Positions 60,467 to 64,000 of a stretch of 64,000 nt of DNA are shown one piece after another (the first letter of the stretch is position 1; every line of letters starts with the position of its first letter). The position numbers and the translations under genes were made by a program. The notes under the pieces are model-generated. The model was not told the DNA's origin and ran no database searches. It saw only the letters and a list, made by a program, of their open reading frames with translations. Source of the stretch: Aquicoccus sp. G2-2 (lineage in GTDB: Bacteria > Pseudomonadota > Alphaproteobacteria > Rhodobacterales > Rhodobacteraceae). The stretch spans positions 2,728,001 to 2,792,000 of the forward strand of contig NZ_JAYDCK010000003.1 in assembly GCF_034555965.1 (NCBI RefSeq). Reading direction: 5' to 3'.

Positions 60467-60709
60467 CCCGAGCCCTCCCGCCGATGGGTGATGAGCGCAC
60501 GATTTGCGGAACTGCCAGGCCATTGCCAAAGGGCTATATACAAGCGCCGCGTCGAACGGATGATGGCCCGACGAGTGGCGCGCCATTTGATGACGTCGGA
60601 GCCGGCGCGGCCAGGAAACCTATTTGCCGCGCGCGGATTGGAACGATGAAAGCGGCTGCCCACGATAGGCGCGACCGACAGAGCATCCTGATTACATAGC
60701 CAGGACGGA

Positions 60710-61774
60710 TCAGACGACATCCATGTCCCCCCAGGCAAACGCCCAGTTATTACCCTGCATGGCCAGTTTGCCATTCTCGGTGTTGGCCGTTGCGATCATA
60801 CGGAACGGTTTGGGATTGAAGCGTTGCGGCACCCGGATAAATCCGCAGCGTGCTAGGCTGGTGCACACCTGGTCGAATATGTTGGCCTGCGCCCCAAGCA
60901 GCGCATTGCCATCGCGCTGAGCCCGTTTTGTCGCGGCGTGGATGAGTTCCGTTGCGGTTCCCCGCGCATCGTTGGCAACCGCCAGATCGCAGATCAGTTC
61001 GGTTGGAAGACCAAAAATCTCGCGGCGGCTGGTCACGATGAAGCCATCAAGCCGTCCGTTTCGTGCTGCGGCAAGAATACGATAGCGGTAGATCGGGTTT
61101 TGCCGAAACCGCCAGGTCAGCGTTGCAGCATCGCGGCGGAACCGAAGGAGGCCATCAGCCTTGATTCGCGGCCATAGCGCGTCAAAGCGGCTGTCGAAGG
61201 TATCAATCTCGAAAATGGCTGCGGATGACTTGATTCCAATGCTACGCAGGCGCGCATAAATCGCCCCGGCACCGAGCGCGGCCCGGCGGGCGACCGACAG
61301 GCCGGGCCCGCGGAAGGCCGACGCAAGGGGACGAATGAACAGGTCTGGCGTAAAAACCGGATCATACTTGACCCGTTTTGACAGAAGCATCCGGTGCGAG
61401 TTTGCATTGGGATAGTTCAGGTTCACGTCGAAGCCTTTCTCGCTGGCCTCCTCGACATGCCGTTGCAGAACCTTGACGCCGACGCGCCCTGAAAGCACCC
61501 CCGAAACTGCCGGATCTACCATGAAATCCAGACCATGCGAAATGCGGATCATCTGATCGCCCATTTCCGCATCGCGCGCACAGATCCCGGCGAAGCCGAT
61601 CAGCCTTCCATCCTTCTCGAACACGATGCCGGTGCCGGAACCGGACGGGCTGTCGCGGAACAACCATTTGAAAAAGGCTGGGTCGTTATGGGGATGATCG
61701 GCCCCCCAGACCCGCGCGCGCAGATCGAGAACAGCGGCATCGTCCTGACCCGGCACGAATACGCGATCAGCCAT
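60710..61774 (-). CDS. GNAT-fold acetyltransferase-like protein of the polysaccharide locus
   Basis: A 354-residue protein from Met 61774 (MADRVFVPGQDDAAVLDLRA), possibly with two GNAT-like halves. The first half has WLFRDSPSGSGTGIVFEKDG and LIGFAGICARDAEMGDQMIR, then a helix-turn region. The second has DGFIVTSRREIFGLPTELIC then DLAVANDARGTATELIHAAT. The usual Q/RxxGxG/A loop is not clear in either half. Such proteins are widespread in exopolysaccharide loci and probably N- or O-acylate a sugar nucleotide. Its start overlaps the stop of the upstream glycosyltransferase gene by eight bases, so it is translated with it. The function is uncertain. Confidence 0.7.
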   Translation of the reverse strand: MADRVFVPGQDDAAVLDLRARVWGADHPHNDPAFFKWLFRDSPSGSGTGIVFEKDGRLIGFAGICARDAEMGDQMIRISHGLDFMVDPAVSGVLSGRVGVKVLQRHVEEASEKGFDVNLNYPNANSHRMLLSKRVKYDPVFTPDLFIRPLASAFRGPGLSVARRAALGAGAIYARLRSIGIKSSAAIFEIDTFDSRFDALWPRIKADGLLRFRRDAATLTWRFRQNPIYRYRILAAARNGRLDGFIVTSRREIFGLPTELICDLAVANDARGTATELIHAATKRAQRDGNALLGAQANIFDQVCTSLARCGFIRVPQRFNPKPFRMIATANTENGKLAMQGNNWAFAWGDMDVV

Positions 61775-62963
61775 GCTGCACCACCGCATGTGACGAGGTT
61801 TTCAACAGCGTTTCGTAAAGCGCCAGCGTCTGAGCGACCATCGCTTGCTGGGAGAAGTGTTTCTCAAGGCGGGCAAGTCCGGCCGCTCCCGCCGCCTTCA
61901 TGCGGGCCGGATCATCAAGATAGTCCGAGATCGCGCTCGCCAGTGCCTGCTGATCGCCGCTGTTCACCAACTGGCCGGTTTCGCTCTCGCTCACCAGTTC
62001 CGGGATGCCACCCACCCGGGTAGCGACAATCGGAAGGCTGGCCGCCATCGCTTCGAGAAGAGAAATCGGCAACCCTTCCGATACCGACGGCAACACGAAG
62101 AGATCAGAATATTTCAACAATGCGGGCACGTCGTCGCGTTCGCCTGCAAAGGTGATGGCGTCAGTGAGGCCGAGTGCCTCAGCCTGATTGCTCAGCGCGC
62201 CACGCAGTTCGCCATCGCCAACGATGATGAGATGCGCCTTGGGATGGGTTTCCCGGACGCTGGCCATTGCCGAAATCAGCGTGTCGATCCCCTTAAACCA
62301 AACCAGCCGGGCCACTGTCAGAATTACCGGACCGTCTGCCACCGCCACCGGGATGACGTCGGTTGCCGGCGGCGCAGCAGCGAGCCTGCGTGCGAAGGGG
62401 GCCAGACGGATTCCGTTGCGGATTACATGCAGTCGCCGTGCCGGTATCAACCGAGCTCGCAACGCCAGATCAGCCACAGTCTGCGACACTGTCACGGTCG
62501 CATCGATCCCGATGCTGCCGATAACGCGATCATAAACCCAGAATATCGCCTTCTTCCAACGCTGCGGCATCGCGATATAGCCGAGGTTATGGGCTGTGTT
62601 GACCACCCGCATCGACGGCATGACGATTCCGATCATCGCGCCGAGCAGTGCGGCCTTTGACATATGTGTGTGCAATATGTCGAAATCCCCGTCCTGCAGG
62701 ATTCGGCACAGGGCCACCAATGTGCGGATATCAGAAAAAAGACCCGGCATCCTGCGCATCGGAAGCAGGATAATCTCGGCGCCTTTCTTGCGCGCTTCTT
62801 CTTCATGCGGCTTGTGAATGTGGTCGCAGATGAGCGTGACATGCACCGCGTCCGAGAAACCGTCGAGCAATGTCATGACGTGATCGGGAACGCCGCCAAC
62901 ATCCATCCGCGTCACAAGCATGGCAACGCGGATTTGAGAGCGGGGAGAGCGCCGGGAACTCAT
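61767..62963 (-). CDS. Glycosyltransferase family 4 protein
   Basis: A 398-residue GT-B enzyme. IRVAMLVTRMDVGGVPDHVM is the acceptor half opening with the GGV loop, and DFDILHTHMSKAALLGAMIG follows. GPVILTVARLVWFKGIDTLI starts the nucleotide-sugar domain. SEGLPISLLEAMAASLPIVA (about residues 308-327) is the EX7E motif, followed by TRVGGIPELV. All expected elements are intact. It is coupled to the deacetylase gene upstream by a four-base overlap and to the GNAT-like gene downstream. It probably adds a sugar to the lipid-linked unit started by the WcaJ-like protein. Confidence 0.9.
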   Translation of the reverse strand: MSSRRSPRSQIRVAMLVTRMDVGGVPDHVMTLLDGFSDAVHVTLICDHIHKPHEEEARKKGAEIILLPMRRMPGLFSDIRTLVALCRILQDGDFDILHTHMSKAALLGAMIGIVMPSMRVVNTAHNLGYIAMPQRWKKAIFWVYDRVIGSIGIDATVTVSQTVADLALRARLIPARRLHVIRNGIRLAPFARRLAAAPPATDVIPVAVADGPVILTVARLVWFKGIDTLISAMASVRETHPKAHLIIVGDGELRGALSNQAEALGLTDAITFAGERDDVPALLKYSDLFVLPSVSEGLPISLLEAMAASLPIVATRVGGIPELVSESETGQLVNSGDQQALASAISDYLDDPARMKAAGAAGLARLEKHFSQQAMVAQTLALYETLLKTSSHAVVQHG

Positions 62964-63880
62964 CCCGGCTTTGCCTGACGTTGACCGGTCAGCGCTGCGA
63001 AGGCGCGGTTGCCCGCACGCATCATGCGCCGGTAGTATGGCGTATCGCGCACGCCGGTCCAGTCAAAGACGCCGGCCATCTTGAGCCGAAAGACGAGTTG
63101 CGTATCGGAAATCGAAACCTCGGTTCGGCGCAGTCGGGCAGGGTCCGTACCGGGACTGCTGCGCCCCGATTGAGTTGTGAACCCTAATTGATAGCCAGCC
63201 GCCGAAGCCATCGCAGCCACGCGCGGTTCCACGTTGCCGCCGGGATAGGCAACTGCATTGCATGAAATTCCGAGCCGCTTTTCCAGTTCGTCGTGCGACT
63301 GCTGCAACTCATGGCGCAGATCGGCATCGCCCAAGTCGGTCAATACCGGGTGTGACATGGTGTGCGATCCAACCTCGTGGCCCTGCGCCAGCCAGTCTTT
63401 CAGCTGTTTCTCATCCATGAAATCGCCCAGGGCCTTCGGGTCGGACATCGGCCACTCGCGATTGTCTGACCCGATCATGCCGAGGACCGGAAACACGACC
63501 GCCTTGAAGCCATGGCGTTTCAGGATCGGCGCGGCGTCGGTCAGGTTGTCCGTGTAGCCATCATCGAACGTGATCAATACCGCCTTGGTATCCAGAGGAC
63601 ATTCGCCTTCGATCATGCGCCGGGCCTCGTCCAGCCCGATACTCCGGAAGCCGCGCCTGACCAGATATGCCATCTGACGATCGAACGCATCAGTCGACAC
63701 GCTAATTTCGCGCGACACCAGACCAAGCGCACGGAACGGGTGCCGGTTGACGCGGTGATACAGCAGCACCCTGAGCCCCGGCGGCTGACGCAGCACAAAC
63801 CCGATCGGCACGATCAGATGTTTCAGGATGACTTTCACTGCAATGCGTGAAACGGAAAGCGCGATACTTTGGTTTGCCAT
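62960..63880 (-). CDS. Polysaccharide deacetylase (NodB-type)
   Basis: A 306-residue protein of the NodB fold, different in type from the one at 49332. GLRVLLYHRVNRHPFRALGL leads to TKAVLITFDDGYTDNLTDAA (about residues 96-115) with the catalytic Asp (TFDDGY). GHEVGSHTMSHPVLTDLGD (SHTMSH) gives the two metal His ligands, and AVAYPGGNV is motif 3. Its N-terminus has a hydrophobic stretch (ILKHLIVPIGFVLRQPPGLR), possibly an anchor. It would remove N-acetyl or O-acetyl groups from the sugar units. It opens the set deacetylase, GT4, GNAT, GT2 directly after the sugar-transferase gene at the window edge. Confidence 0.88.
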   Translation of the reverse strand: MANQSIALSVSRIAVKVILKHLIVPIGFVLRQPPGLRVLLYHRVNRHPFRALGLVSREISVSTDAFDRQMAYLVRRGFRSIGLDEARRMIEGECPLDTKAVLITFDDGYTDNLTDAAPILKRHGFKAVVFPVLGMIGSDNREWPMSDPKALGDFMDEKQLKDWLAQGHEVGSHTMSHPVLTDLGDADLRHELQQSHDELEKRLGISCNAVAYPGGNVEPRVAAMASAAGYQLGFTTQSGRSSPGTDPARLRRTEVSISDTQLVFRLKMAGVFDWTGVRDTPYYRRMMRAGNRAFAALTGQRQAKPG

Positions 63881-63907
63881 GTTTTACATCCACTGCCCGA
63901 TCTTGCC

Positions 63908-64000
63908 TTACCGGGACCCTTCGGCGAGCAGGACGACACGGATCGTCTGCGCAACGATTGCCAGATCCAGCCAGATCGTCCAGTTCTTGATGTAATAAAT
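63908..64000 (-). CDS. Initiating sugar phosphotransferase, C-terminal end (partial)
   Basis: Only the last 30 codons and the TAA are inside the window. They read YYIKNWTIWLDLAIVAQTIR followed by VVLLAEGSR. The Y-I-x-N-W-x-x-W-L-D ending, with the following hydrophobic helix, is the hallmark of WcaJ/undecaprenyl-phosphate glucose phosphotransferases (Y-I-E-N-W-S-L-W-L-D in many). Such an enzyme would put the first sugar on the lipid carrier and start each repeat unit. It is probably the first gene of the minus-strand run. The rest lies beyond 64000. Confidence 0.8.
   Translation of the reverse strand: MYYIKNWTIWLDLAIVAQTIRVVLLAEGSR

Noticed and set aside
1..64000. CRISPR arrays, tRNA or rRNA genes, prophage
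   Set aside because: I saw no regularly spaced repeats, no cloverleaf-like sequence with a T-arm consensus, and no structural phage or integrase gene in the window.

Overview
The window reads as an alphaproteobacterial chromosome, most likely Rhodobacteraceae (Roseobacter-like). Gene content (MaeB-type malic enzyme, HslO / CoA-NUDIX / CCA operon, NDUFAF5-like methyltransferase, ferrochelatase behind a tiny membrane protein), GC-rich codon use and ATGA start/stop overlaps all point that way. I could not fix a genus. Region 1 (1-20047) is mostly housekeeping: the end of maeB, ribokinase, a broken msrA, a class IV aminotransferase next to a sulfotransferase-like gene, argG, an Hpt protein divergent from a receiver-phosphatase, hslO-NUDIX-cca-RNA methyltransferase, two L,D-transpeptidases around a CAP lipoprotein, hemH, an NDUFAF5-type protein, comF, glutaredoxin, a nitrilase-family amidase, MarR, ubiG and proline iminopeptidase. 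Region 2 (about 20.1-31.7 kb) is an accessory island with transposase debris on both sides and a diverged 122-bp direct repeat at its two edges. It holds a sulfotransferase, a PQQ-type sugar dehydrogenase with a cytochrome c domain, two glycosyltransferases, a PqqD-like protein, an HPr-kinase-like P-loop protein, an ABC exporter and two nucleotidyltransferase-family proteins. The set resembles the poorly understood HPr-rel-A type of PqqD/HprK clusters and is my best candidate for an undescribed modification-and-export system. Region 3 (31.8-41.5 kb) is a catabolic unit: a divergent TetR regulator, a molybdenum hydroxylase of CoxMSL layout plus CoxG, and a complete branched-chain-type ABC importer. 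The large subunit lacks the CO dehydrogenase active-site motifs, so the substrate is probably an organic compound taken up by the importer. A 710-bp IS6-family element with matching ends but an internal deletion closes this region. Region 4 (42.5-64.0 kb) is an exopolysaccharide locus: O-acetylation (AlgJ/AlgI-like), polymerase/ligase, Wzz, outer-membrane export protein, flippase, four glycosyltransferases or initiating sugar transferases, GalE, two deacetylases, two methyltransferases, and two paralogous putative TIM-barrel proteins, one with a Sec signal and one with RTX repeats. A (GCTCG)10 microsatellite sits in a divergent promoter region. A cross-cutting point: seven genes are broken or shortened, and one apparent fusion is created, exactly at runs of five to seven C or G. 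In nearly every case one extra base restores the reading. These are probably base-calling artefacts and should not be read as true pseudogenes or a true fusion.
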